Positions 1-6,073 of a stretch of DNA of 7,908 nt are shown piece by piece. Source of the stretch: an uncultured Sphingobacteriales bacterium (GTDB taxonomy: Bacteria > Bacteroidota > Bacteroidia > Chitinophagales > Chitinophagaceae); the NCBI GenBank assembly GCA_946887085.1, contig CAMPKG010000154.1:1-7908 (forward strand). Reading direction: 5' to 3'. The number at the start of each line of letters is the position of its first letter. Position 1 is the stretch's first letter. The position numbers were made by a program, and so were the translations under genes. The notes below the pieces were generated by a model. It did no database searches. It was not told where the DNA came from and saw nothing but the letters and a program-made list of their open reading frames with translations.

Positions 1-149
1 GTTAACACCCGACGGTAGATTATCAGGCTTCATCGCAAGAAGAAGAGTTCCGTCGAGGATAAAAATCGATGATATGAATTGATTTTAGAACTTAATTGAT
101 ACTGCCCGTATTGTTCCGCCTCGAGTAGTAGATAAACTTAAACTATACG
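1..149. other. Unassigned left-edge sequence
   Basis: No gene can be named here. On the plus strand one frame stays open from base 2 to a TGA at 80-82 (26 codons, beginning LTPDGRLSGF), so this could be the C-terminus of an upstream gene. The terminator at 150-175 fits a plus-strand transcript ending here, which favours that reading or the tail of a non-coding RNA. On the minus strand an ATG at 33 opens 11 codons (MKPDNLPSGVN) that run off the window, so a divergent gene start is an alternative. Neither is long enough to judge. From 83 to 149 the sequence is AT-rich and I see no tRNA, tmRNA or RNase P signature. Confidence 0.3.
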
Positions 150-175
150 AAACCCCGCACCCGCGGTTTTTTTTT
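150..175 (+). terminator. Imperfect intrinsic terminator
   Basis: AAACC (150-154) pairs with GGTTT (165-169) and GC (157-158) with GC (163-164) around an ACCC loop, leaving two unpaired C at 155-156. A run of nine T (167-175), one G and more T follows. It resembles the perfect AAAACCCCGC / GCGGGGTTTT terminator at 1713-1739 with two G lost from the right arm. It would end a plus-strand transcript coming from beyond the left edge. Confidence 0.6.
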
Positions 176-182
176 GTTTTTT

Positions 183-232
183 GCCTGAAGGCGGTATTTT
201 TCCCGCAACACAAAAAATGGGTGAAAACACCC
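183..232. repeat. Cluster of small hairpins before the promoter
   Basis: Three short inverted repeats lie in a row: GCC-TGAA-GGC (183-192), GCGG ... CCGC (191-194 with 203-206) and a perfect GGGTG-AAAA-CACCC (219-232). The first two share bases and are mutually exclusive. The last ends directly against the TTG of the promoter at 233. None is followed by a T-run, so they are not obvious terminators; they may be regulatory or chance structures. Confidence 0.35.
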
Positions 233-263
233 TTGACACGCCCCGTTTCATATGGTAGTTTTG
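233..263 (+). promoter_or_regulatory. Bacteroidota-type promoter for the heme c lipoprotein
   Basis: TAGTTTTG at 256-263 matches the Bacteroidota -7 consensus TAnnTTTG exactly. TTG of TTGACA (233-238) lies 20 nt upstream of it, within the 17-23 nt spacing reported for TTG/TAnnTTTG promoters in this phylum. The predicted start near base 270 gives a leader of about 23 nt before the ATG at 293. The upstream element also reads as a full sigma70-like TTGACA. Confidence 0.7.
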
Positions 264-292
264 ATTGATTAATTCACCATCAACATACACCA

Positions 293-1693
293 ATGAAAAA
301 ACTACTGTTCATCGCGCTGGTGATCATCGGCGCCTATGCCTGCAATGAAGCTATAAAAACCGGCGATGGCCCGGATAAAGAATTTCAGCCTTACAATGCG
401 TATTGCAGTAACGGCGATAGTAATCTTTGTAATCTATTGCCTTATGATGTACCGGAGAACTTTGGTTTCGGGTACGTTACCAAACTCGATTCTGTATTTC
501 AGCCGCCTTTTGACGCATTTTCGTGGCAAACCTTTGTAGCCCTCAACTGGCCCGCCGATGCACAGGGTAATCCCACCGGCAACTCTATTGGCGACAACCC
601 GGGCAACAAGCGCGTATGGGAATACTATGTAACACCTGCCAAAGCGTTTGCGTGGGGTAATGAGAACAGTGAAATGCAGCTGCATTTGATGGCTGCCGAA
701 AACAACGGCGAAAAACTCCTGTCAATGGACTCGAAATCGCCACGCAGGTTGCAGGCAGCCCGCCCTGACGAATTTGTGGAAGCGGATGGCCATCCGCTGG
801 TCGATCGCAATCTGAACTTTACGCTTTACGAGATCAGGATGAACAATGTGGAAGATACTTTCATCCGTAACAACAAGCTCACTACTGCGGAGAATATTTA
901 CAACTACGCAGCAAAAGGCCAGAAAAATACAATGGTCGAACTGGTACTTCCGGCATCAGACTCGGCAACGCAAAATCCCGGAACCATCGAGGTGAAAACA
1001 TCCTGGCGCATACTTGATGCTGCGAAGGGCGATGATACCACAAGGTTCTATTGCCGTAAAGCAACTATCTATATTGATGCTGCACATACTACCAATAAAA
1101 AGCCGCTGGTTGTGCGCAATGTAACTGTAGGCCTTGTAGGTATGCACATTATCCGCAACACGCCGAAGCTGCACAAAGCCCTTATATGGACGACCTTTGA
1201 GCATGTTGACAACGCACCCGAAGAAGGCGAACGCAATAGCGACACGCGCTGGTCGTATTACAACAAAGAATGCAAGGATTGTCCTGTCAATACCCCACCG
1301 CCATTTCAGCCGGGCGATAACAAGGAATATCTCTGGAGCCCTACCCCGCCATATGCCAGCCACTACGCAGATAGTATGAAGGGCTATGGCACGCAGGTAG
1401 TGCGCGAGTTTGCCATTTATAAATGGACCGGTGTGCTGAATAATTTATGGAGGGCAAAATTGAAAGGTACCGTGTGGGCAAATTACAAACTGGTGGGTAC
1501 GCAATGGCAGCGCAACGAACCAGGTGTGTCGGCAGACCCGGCCCCGGCATTGCTGGCAAACACTACTCTTGAGACCTATGATCAGAAGACCGCCAGCTGC
1601 ATCGGTTGCCACAATGGCGCGAGGGTTATCTTCAACCAGAAGGACACTGCCACTACTGCCCTGAGCTTCCTCTTCCCGATATATAAACACTAA
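293..1693 (+). CDS. Lipoprotein with one C-terminal heme c motif
   Basis: The 466-residue product starts with a short lipoprotein signal peptide (MKKLLF..., hydrophobic to residue 16) and a plausible but non-canonical lipobox AYA-C17, so it should be exported and lipid-anchored. Near the C-terminus, CIGCH (residues 436-440) is a canonical CxxCH motif for covalent heme c. C327 and C330 form a second CxxC without histidine (CKDCP), so it is not a heme site. The segment around FSWQTFVALNWP ... RVWEYY (about residues 75-112) resembles a family of uncharacterised exported proteins that end in a SCxxCH motif; this is recalled, not searched. No catalytic site is recognised, so electron transfer or a heme-dependent oxidoreductase role is inferred. 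The gene is monocistronic, with its own promoter at 233-263 and terminator at 1713-1739. The start is supported by the signal peptide and leader length. Confidence 0.8.
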   Translation: MKKLLFIALVIIGAYACNEAIKTGDGPDKEFQPYNAYCSNGDSNLCNLLPYDVPENFGFGYVTKLDSVFQPPFDAFSWQTFVALNWPADAQGNPTGNSIGDNPGNKRVWEYYVTPAKAFAWGNENSEMQLHLMAAENNGEKLLSMDSKSPRRLQAARPDEFVEADGHPLVDRNLNFTLYEIRMNNVEDTFIRNNKLTTAENIYNYAAKGQKNTMVELVLPASDSATQNPGTIEVKTSWRILDAAKGDDTTRFYCRKATIYIDAAHTTNKKPLVVRNVTVGLVGMHIIRNTPKLHKALIWTTFEHVDNAPEEGERNSDTRWSYYNKECKDCPVNTPPPFQPGDNKEYLWSPTPPYASHYADSMKGYGTQVVREFAIYKWTGVLNNLWRAKLKGTVWANYKLVGTQWQRNEPGVSADPAPALLANTTLETYDQKTASCIGCHNGARVIFNQKDTATTALSFLFPIYKH

Positions 1694-1712
1694 CAACAAC
1701 TGTAAAACGCTC

Positions 1713-1739
1713 AAAACCCCGCTACAGCGGGGTTTTTTT
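1713..1739 (+). terminator. Strong intrinsic terminator
   Basis: A perfect 10-bp stem AAAACCCCGC (1713-1722) / GCGGGGTTTT (1727-1736) with loop TACA is followed by further T to 1739. It begins 20 nt after the stop of the heme c lipoprotein. This A-tract, GC core and T-tract form separates that gene from the next transcription unit. Confidence 0.9.
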
Positions 1740-1762
1740 ATGTCAAAACTTTTAAGAAACAA

Positions 1763-1796
1763 TTAGCGAACTAGCAGAATTAAGATATTATTTTTG
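1763..1796 (+). promoter_or_regulatory. Bacteroidota-type promoter for the ompH operon
   Basis: TATTTTTG at 1789-1796, followed by C, matches TAnnTTTG(C) exactly. A weak upstream element TTAG (1763-1766) lies 22 nt before it. Predicted initiation near 1803 gives a leader of about 45 nt to the ATG at 1849. It is the only good match between the preceding terminator and the gene. Confidence 0.6.
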
Positions 1797-1848
1797 CGGG
1801 CGGAGCGTTATATACGTATTCCCTTTTAATCAAAAGCTAAACAACCAG

Positions 1849-2460
1849 ATGAAAAACGCGGCTATAGTATTGAGTTCACTCGCCCTTGTAGGTGTCATCA
1901 TACTTTTTGTTATGAATTTTTCGGGCAATAAGAATGGTGCAGATCACAAACATGCCGCTGCCGGTACTACCGCAGGGTCTGGCAAGATCGCCTACGTGGA
2001 TATAGACTCGCTGGAAGCCAACTACGAGTACCTGAAAGTAAAAAAGGACGAATTCACCCGCAGGCAGAACAGCATGAAGCAAGAATTGCAAAATTCAGCT
2101 GCGCAAATGCAGCGCGATATCCAGGATATACAGCGCAAAGCCAAAGCAGGCACGCTGACAGAGGCCGAATACCAGGGAGCCGAGCGCCGCATAGGCCAGA
2201 TGCAGCAAAGCCTGCAAACCCGCGAGGCTGCATTGACAGACCAGTTGCTGCGCGAACAGGAAGAATTCAATAAAGACCTGCAAAGCCGCCTGGACGCTTT
2301 CCTGGCAGAATATAATAAAGATAAAGGCTACGATTATATCCTTTCATACGGGTTGGGTGGCAGCATCCTTTATAAAAATCCCGCACTCGATATTACCGCA
2401 GAGGTTATCAAGGGCATGAACGAAACCAATAAGGTAGATACTACTAAGAAAAAGAAATAG
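1849..2460 (+). CDS. OmpH/Skp-like periplasmic chaperone
   Basis: This 203-residue protein belongs to the OmpH (Skp) family, whose members bind unfolded outer-membrane proteins in the periplasm. A hydrophobic segment at residues 5-23 is followed by a polar linker; with no clear cleavage site it probably acts as a membrane anchor. The domain starts at KIAYVDIDSLEANYEYL (about 46-62), a hallmark of Bacteroidota OmpH proteins. A long charged Gln/Glu/Arg-rich stretch (about 63-155) should form the coiled-coil arms. The C-terminal GYDYILSYGLGGSILY ... ALDITAEVIKGMN (about 160-191) is the second conserved block of the family. The tail is lysine-rich. It is the first gene after the 1763-1796 promoter and lies 27 nt before the permease, so it is probably co-transcribed with it. 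Family assignment is firm; the precise client range is not known. Confidence 0.88.
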   Translation: MKNAAIVLSSLALVGVIILFVMNFSGNKNGADHKHAAAGTTAGSGKIAYVDIDSLEANYEYLKVKKDEFTRRQNSMKQELQNSAAQMQRDIQDIQRKAKAGTLTEAEYQGAERRIGQMQQSLQTREAALTDQLLREQEEFNKDLQSRLDAFLAEYNKDKGYDYILSYGLGGSILYKNPALDITAEVIKGMNETNKVDTTKKKK

Positions 2461-2487
2461 TATTTTTCTTTTCTAAATCTCCGCCTT

Positions 2488-3930
2488 TTGGAAAACAAAC
2501 AAGAGTTCAACCGCTCCCTCAGCCTGCTCGATGGTGCGCTGCTGGTGATCGGTTCCATGATCGGTTCCGGTATATTTATTGTAAGTGCCGACATAGCACG
2601 CAACGTAGGCAGCGCTGGCTGGCTGATAGTTGTATGGCTGATATCGGGCTTCATTACCTTATCGGCGGCGCTGAGCTATGGCGAGCTGAGCGGTATGTTT
2701 CCCAAGGCCGGCGGTCAATACGTTTACCTCCGCGAGTCGTTCGGCAAGCTTTATGGCTTCCTTTACGGCTGGGCATTCTTTGCGGTGATACAAACGGGTA
2801 CTATTGCAGCCGTTGCCGTGGCCTTCGGAAAGTTTACCGGCTACCTCGTTCCTTCCTTAGGTGAAGAGAACATACTGGTGGGGCCAATGCAACTGGGCTT
2901 TATCGAGAATTTTAAAATAACCGCAGCACAACTTACCGGTATCGGCACCGTGATACTGCTCACTGCCATCAACGCCATGGGTGTAAAGAGTGGTAAATGG
3001 ATCATGTTCTTTTTCACCTTCGCCAAGATCGCAGCAATGGCAGGGCTCATCATCTTCGGTATCATGATGATGACAGACAGCAGTGTATGGGCGGGCAACT
3101 GGGATGGCGGCTGGATGGCGAAGAAAATAACGGCAACTACCGATGTTATCACACACCAGAGCCTCGACGGCATGACGCTGGTGATCGCTATTTCTGTAGC
3201 AATGGTGGGGGCGCTTTTCAGCAGCGATGCATGGAACAATGTAACTTTCATTGCCGGTGAGATCAAAAAACCTGAGCGCAATATCGGCCTCAGCCTTTTC
3301 ATCGGGACGTTTGTTGTAACACTGCTTTATGTATCGATGAACCTCATGTACCTGAACGTACTCAGTATCAGCGAAATTGCGAATGCACCGGCGGACAGGG
3401 TAGCACTGGCTGCAGCACTCAAAGTATTTGGCAGCGCCGGTACCATTGTTATTGCCCTGCTGGTTATGGTATCTACATTTGGTTGTAACAACGGTCTTAT
3501 TCTTTCAGGCGCACGAGTATATTATACCATGGCTAACGATGGCTTGTTCCTCCCTGCTGCCGGCAGGCTGAACAGCAAACAGGTGCCTGCACGTGCGCTG
3601 TGGGCACAGTGCATCTGGGCATGTTTACTTTGCCTCAGCGGCCAGTATGGCAACCTGCTCGATTTCATCATCTTTACCGTACTGCTGTTTTACATCCTCA
3701 CCATCGCTGGCATCTTCAAGCTGCGCAAGACCATGCCGGATGCTCCGCGTCCTTACAAAGCTTTTGGTTATCCCATCATACCGTTATTGTACATCCTGAT
3801 GGCCTCGTTCATCTGCGTGGTGCTATTGCTCTACAAGCAGGAATACACATGGCCGGGCCTCATCATCGTACTGATAGGTATACCCGTATTTTATTGGCTA
3901 AACAAGCGCGGAACTGCGGCAAATGAATAA
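2488..3930 (+). CDS. APC-superfamily amino acid permease
   Basis: The 480-residue protein is very hydrophobic, with about 12 predicted membrane helices, the usual size for APC amino acid transporters. GSMIGSGIF (residues 22-30) is the unwound TM1 glycine motif that binds the substrate amino group in this superfamily. GELSGMFPKAGGQYVYLRE (about 66-84) is the conserved TM2-TM3 segment, and RPYKAFGYPIIPLLY (about 418-432) is typical of LAT-like members. Substrate cannot be set from sequence; a neutral amino acid is likely, by uptake or exchange. The start is a TTG: the upstream OmpH stop is in the same frame at 2458-2460, and no ATG or GTG lies between them. The first ATG downstream (M24) would cut into TM1. 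No Shine-Dalgarno is visible. The 3' end overlaps the next gene by 8 nt, implying translational coupling. Confidence 0.88.
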   Translation: MENKQEFNRSLSLLDGALLVIGSMIGSGIFIVSADIARNVGSAGWLIVVWLISGFITLSAALSYGELSGMFPKAGGQYVYLRESFGKLYGFLYGWAFFAVIQTGTIAAVAVAFGKFTGYLVPSLGEENILVGPMQLGFIENFKITAAQLTGIGTVILLTAINAMGVKSGKWIMFFFTFAKIAAMAGLIIFGIMMMTDSSVWAGNWDGGWMAKKITATTDVITHQSLDGMTLVIAISVAMVGALFSSDAWNNVTFIAGEIKKPERNIGLSLFIGTFVVTLLYVSMNLMYLNVLSISEIANAPADRVALAAALKVFGSAGTIVIALLVMVSTFGCNNGLILSGARVYYTMANDGLFLPAAGRLNSKQVPARALWAQCIWACLLCLSGQYGNLLDFIIFTVLLFYILTIAGIFKLRKTMPDAPRPYKAFGYPIIPLLYILMASFICVVLLLYKQEYTWPGLIIVLIGIPVFYWLNKRGTAANE

Positions 3931-4912
3931 GAAGGAACTGGAACAGCTTTTCGATGAGATCGGGCAACTGCACGTGGTGGTGGTGGGCGATGTAATGCTC
4001 GATAACTATTGGTGGGGCGATGTGGAACGCATTTCTCCTGAAGCACCTGTTCCTGTCGTTACCCTCCGCAAGCGCGAAAGCAGGCTGGGTGGTGCTGCTA
4101 ATGTGGCCCTCAACTGTCGCAGCTTAGGCGCGAAAGTAACGCTGGCCAGCGTGGTGGGCAATGACGGAGAAGGAAAGCTGCTGACAGAACTGGCCAATAA
4201 AGCAGGTATCGACACATCGCTGGTGCAATCCTGCAAGCGTACGACTACAACCAAGACACGTGTAATGAGCCGGAGTCAGCAAATGCTGCGACTCGATGAT
4301 GAGATAACAGAAGATCTGCCTACCGAAGAAGAACATCCCTTTATCGATATGGTGCTGAAATACCTGCAGATACAAAAACCGCAGGTGCTGATCTTCGAGG
4401 ATTACAACAAAGGACTGCTGAAGGAGAATATCATACATCGTATAGCTGCACACTGCAAAGAGTTGGGTGTAGTTACTGCTGTAGATCCTAAGAAGAAAAA
4501 TTTCCTCGCTTATAAAAATGTTACTGTCTTCAAACCCAATTTGAAAGAAGTGCGTGAGGCCCTGCACCTCACACTGCCTGACGTGAGCGAGGCAGAAATG
4601 AACCAGGTGCACAAGCTGCTGAAGAAAGAACTCGGCCATGAGATCACCTTCATCACGCTGTCAGAAAAAGGAGTGTATTACAGCAACGGCAAATCTGCGA
4701 TCATACCATCGCACCTGCGCAACATATCAGATGTTTCCGGCGCGGGCGATACGGTCATCGCTACCGCATCCATCATATACGCACTCACCAGAGATGCTCA
4801 CCTGATGGCAGAGATATCCAACATCGCCGGGGGGCTTGTTTGTGAAGAGGTTGGTGTGGTGCCGATCAGGAGAGAGGCGTTGCGGGAGGAGTGTGTAAGG
4901 TTGCTGGTTTAG
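3923..4912 (+). CDS. rfaE1: D-glycero-beta-D-manno-heptose-7-phosphate kinase (RfaE1/HldE1 type)
   Basis: This 329-residue PfkB-family (ribokinase-fold) kinase should phosphorylate heptose 7-phosphate at C1, a cytoplasmic step in making ADP-heptose for the lipopolysaccharide inner core. The N-terminal GDVMLDNYWWGDVERISPE (residues 22-40) is close to the equivalent block in RfaE kinases. RLGGAANVA (54-62) is PfkB signature 1. DVSGAGDT holds the GAGD loop at 273-276, with D276 as expected catalytic base. The E. coli HldE nucleotidyltransferase domain is missing, so adenylyl transfer must be done by a separate protein not in this window. The ATG overlaps the end of the permease gene (ATGAATAA), so translation is probably coupled. 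A related PfkB sugar kinase of other specificity is possible, but the N-terminal block favours heptose. Confidence 0.85.
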   Translation: MNKKELEQLFDEIGQLHVVVVGDVMLDNYWWGDVERISPEAPVPVVTLRKRESRLGGAANVALNCRSLGAKVTLASVVGNDGEGKLLTELANKAGIDTSLVQSCKRTTTTKTRVMSRSQQMLRLDDEITEDLPTEEEHPFIDMVLKYLQIQKPQVLIFEDYNKGLLKENIIHRIAAHCKELGVVTAVDPKKKNFLAYKNVTVFKPNLKEVREALHLTLPDVSEAEMNQVHKLLKKELGHEITFITLSEKGVYYSNGKSAIIPSHLRNISDVSGAGDTVIATASIIYALTRDAHLMAEISNIAGGLVCEEVGVVPIRREALREECVRLLV

Positions 4913-4932
4913 CGCTAAAAATCGTATCTTTA
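4901..4932 (+). promoter_or_regulatory. Probable weak promoter for the small-gene pair
   Basis: TATCTTTA (4925-4932) matches TAnnTTTG at five of six fixed positions, with a TTG 21 nt upstream (4901-4903) inside the end of the kinase gene. Initiation near 4937 would leave about 8 nt before the ATG at 4945. An AGGA at 4935-4938 could act as a ribosome binding site, but only if transcription starts earlier or reads through from the kinase. Confidence 0.4.
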
Positions 4933-4944
4933 ATAGGAACGGGT

Positions 4945-5193
4945 ATGCAAACAGTAACAGTAGAAATAAACAAAAGAGGGGCTCTAAAGGCGTTGCAGGA
5001 TTTGCAGGAAAAACAATTGATCACGATTGTCAAGGACGAGCTACCAGATTCTCCGGCATTACCGGGAAGGCCTTCAAGCCTGGCGGAATTTAGAGCCTGG
5101 TTAAAACAGTCAGAAAAAATGCCTGTTATCTCATTAAAGGATGCTAAAGCGCAATGGGGGAGGCAAAAAAACTTCATTTCACACTTCGGGTAA
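4945..5193 (+). CDS. Small antitoxin-like protein, function unknown
   Basis: The product is 82 residues if it begins at the ATG at 4945 (MQTVTVEINKRGALKAL). An upstream in-frame ATG at 4891 would add 18 residues but overlaps the kinase gene and lies before the likely promoter, so 4945 is preferred. The N-terminus alternates beta-like residues (QTVTVEIN) with a helix (GALKALQDLQEKQLITIVKDE). This resembles short Bacteroidota proteins often annotated as antitoxin-like, in which a beta strand and helix are followed by a variable charged tail. No cognate RelE/ParE or PIN toxin is adjacent: the next gene encodes a membrane protein. The C-terminal half (SLAEFRAWL ... LKDAKAQWGRQK) is probably helical. 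The resemblance is by eye only. The stop lies 4 nt before the next ATG, so the two genes are likely co-translated. Confidence 0.6.
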   Translation: MQTVTVEINKRGALKALQDLQEKQLITIVKDELPDSPALPGRPSSLAEFRAWLKQSEKMPVISLKDAKAQWGRQKNFISHFG

Positions 5194-5197
5194 CCGA

Positions 5198-5371
5198 ATG
5201 AGTCAACAAACCCAGATATTCTTATCGATAGTTGCAATTATTGCAAGTTTTTTTCTGATTGTAGTTTCCTGGTCTGAAGAATTGCATGTTCCATTCGATC
5301 AAGCATACTTGATGCTTTTAGGCGAAGTTGGTTTAGTTGTTTCTGTCATATGGTTGGTGAGGATAAAATGA
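5198..5371 (+). CDS. Small two-helix membrane protein
   Basis: This 57-residue protein reads MSQQTQIFLSIVAIIASFF and has two hydrophobic stretches: residues 7-24 and about 39-54, separated by a polar acidic loop (SWSEELHVPFDQ). It ends in VRIK, a positive tail. A hairpin in the inner membrane is the simplest model. An in-frame ATG at 5141 would add 19 residues rich in Lys and Gly that overlap the preceding gene in another frame; the ATG at 5198, 4 nt after the upstream stop, is the better start. I do not recognise a family. Its tight coupling to the antitoxin-like gene suggests shared function; a type I-like membrane toxin is conceivable, but the acidic loop and lack of basic ends do not particularly favour it. 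Confidence 0.5.
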   Translation: MSQQTQIFLSIVAIIASFFLIVVSWSEELHVPFDQAYLMLLGEVGLVVSVIWLVRIK

Positions 5372-5434
5372 TCAGTTTGCATTAGTGTACCTTGTACGCA
5401 ACAAAGACATAGAAGCGGTTAAATTAAATGTCAA

Positions 5435-6073
5435 ATGCTTATGTCACTACCACACCTTCCGACAAAAGAATATCTCCAATCCATCCTTAAAGATGGTGAT
5501 ACAAAACTGCGCATACTATGCAGCGCCTGCCTGCACGGGCGTGCGTGCGGGTGGGACGCCACGAACAACGGTGAATATCCTGTCGCACATAAGTTAATAA
5601 CCCATCCACGTGTAGAGGTAGTTCCGTTTTGTCCTGAAGACTTTGCTTACGGCACACCGCGTGATATGTCGGATATACACGGCGGCAATGGTTATGATGT
5701 GCTGGATGGCAAAGCAAAAGTGCTGAGCGAAAAAGGGGAGGACTGGACCGAAGGCATGGTAAACGCCGCACATAAAATGCTGGCGCTCGCGCAAAAAGAA
5801 AACGTGCATCTGGCTTTATTGCTGGATATGAGTGCAGCCTGCGGCAGCCAGGTGATATCTGTTGGCAGCAGATTTAGTGAAAATAGGCTGTATCAGAAAG
5901 GGCCGGGCTTGTGTGCTGCTTTGCTAATGCGTAACGGAATTAAAGTCGTCAGCCAGCGCGATTACAGGACGCTGGATGTGATGTTGAGTTTGCTGGATGA
6001 AGATCACCAATCAGATCCTTCATTGGTCGATCATCATGAGACTGCGTGGTATAAGGAATACTTTACCATTTAA
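5435..6073 (+). CDS. DUF523 protein, TudS-like (possible iron-sulfur desulfidase)
   Basis: The 212-residue protein carries the ordered motifs of the DUF523 family. These are SAC-LHGRAC (residues 30-38; usually SACLLGxxC), CPE (66-68), GTPR (73-76; usually GxPTPR-like), GEDWTEG (101-107; usually GEDVT), SAACGS (133-138; usually SPSCG) and a GPGLCAALLMRNGIKVVSQRD segment (156-176). One member, TudS, is a [4Fe-4S] enzyme that removes sulfur from 2-thiouracil. As I recall it, the cluster is held by three cysteines equivalent to C32, C66 and C136 here; C38 is also conserved. Removal of sulfur from a thiolated base is therefore possible but unproven. The protein is longer than the usual roughly 150 residues, with about 25 extra at each end. 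ATGs at 5435 and 5441 are both usable starts. The 3' end overlaps the convergent Nudix gene by 11 nt. Confidence 0.78.
   Translation: MLMSLPHLPTKEYLQSILKDGDTKLRILCSACLHGRACGWDATNNGEYPVAHKLITHPRVEVVPFCPEDFAYGTPRDMSDIHGGNGYDVLDGKAKVLSEKGEDWTEGMVNAAHKMLALAQKENVHLALLLDMSAACGSQVISVGSRFSENRLYQKGPGLCAALLMRNGIKVVSQRDYRTLDVMLSLLDEDHQSDPSLVDHHETAWYKEYFTI

Noticed and set aside
956..1363. 135-codon minus-strand open frame inside the heme c lipoprotein gene
   Set aside because: It lies wholly antisense to a gene with signal peptide, heme motif, promoter and terminator; its residues show no domain. It is a shadow frame.
2447..2469. AGAAAAA / TTTTTCT inverted repeat around the ompH stop, as a terminator
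   Set aside because: The stem is entirely A/T except one pair and arises from the lysine codons of the tail; without a GC core it is unlikely to stop transcription, and the permease needs read-through.
2841..3302. 153-codon minus-strand open frame inside the permease gene
   Set aside because: Its hydrophobicity mirrors the transmembrane codons of the permease on the other strand; no independent gene signals.
4124..4639. 171-codon minus-strand open frame inside the heptose kinase gene
   Set aside because: The plus-strand product has all PfkB motifs over the same bases, and the antisense product is low in recognisable structure.
4891..4944. Upstream ATG extending the 82-residue protein by 18 residues
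   Set aside because: It would overlap the kinase gene and precede the likely promoter, and the beta-strand N-terminus MQTVTVEIN fits better as the true start.
5141..5197. Upstream ATG extending the two-helix membrane protein by 19 residues
   Set aside because: The extension lies inside the preceding gene in another frame; the ATG at 5198 is 4 nt after the upstream stop, a common coupled spacing.
5374..5397. TTTG and TACCTTGT with the GTAC-CTT-GTAC repeat as a promoter for the DUF523 gene
   Set aside because: TACCTTGT does not fit TAnnTTTG and the spacing from TTTG is far too short; the gene may be read from the upstream small-gene pair.
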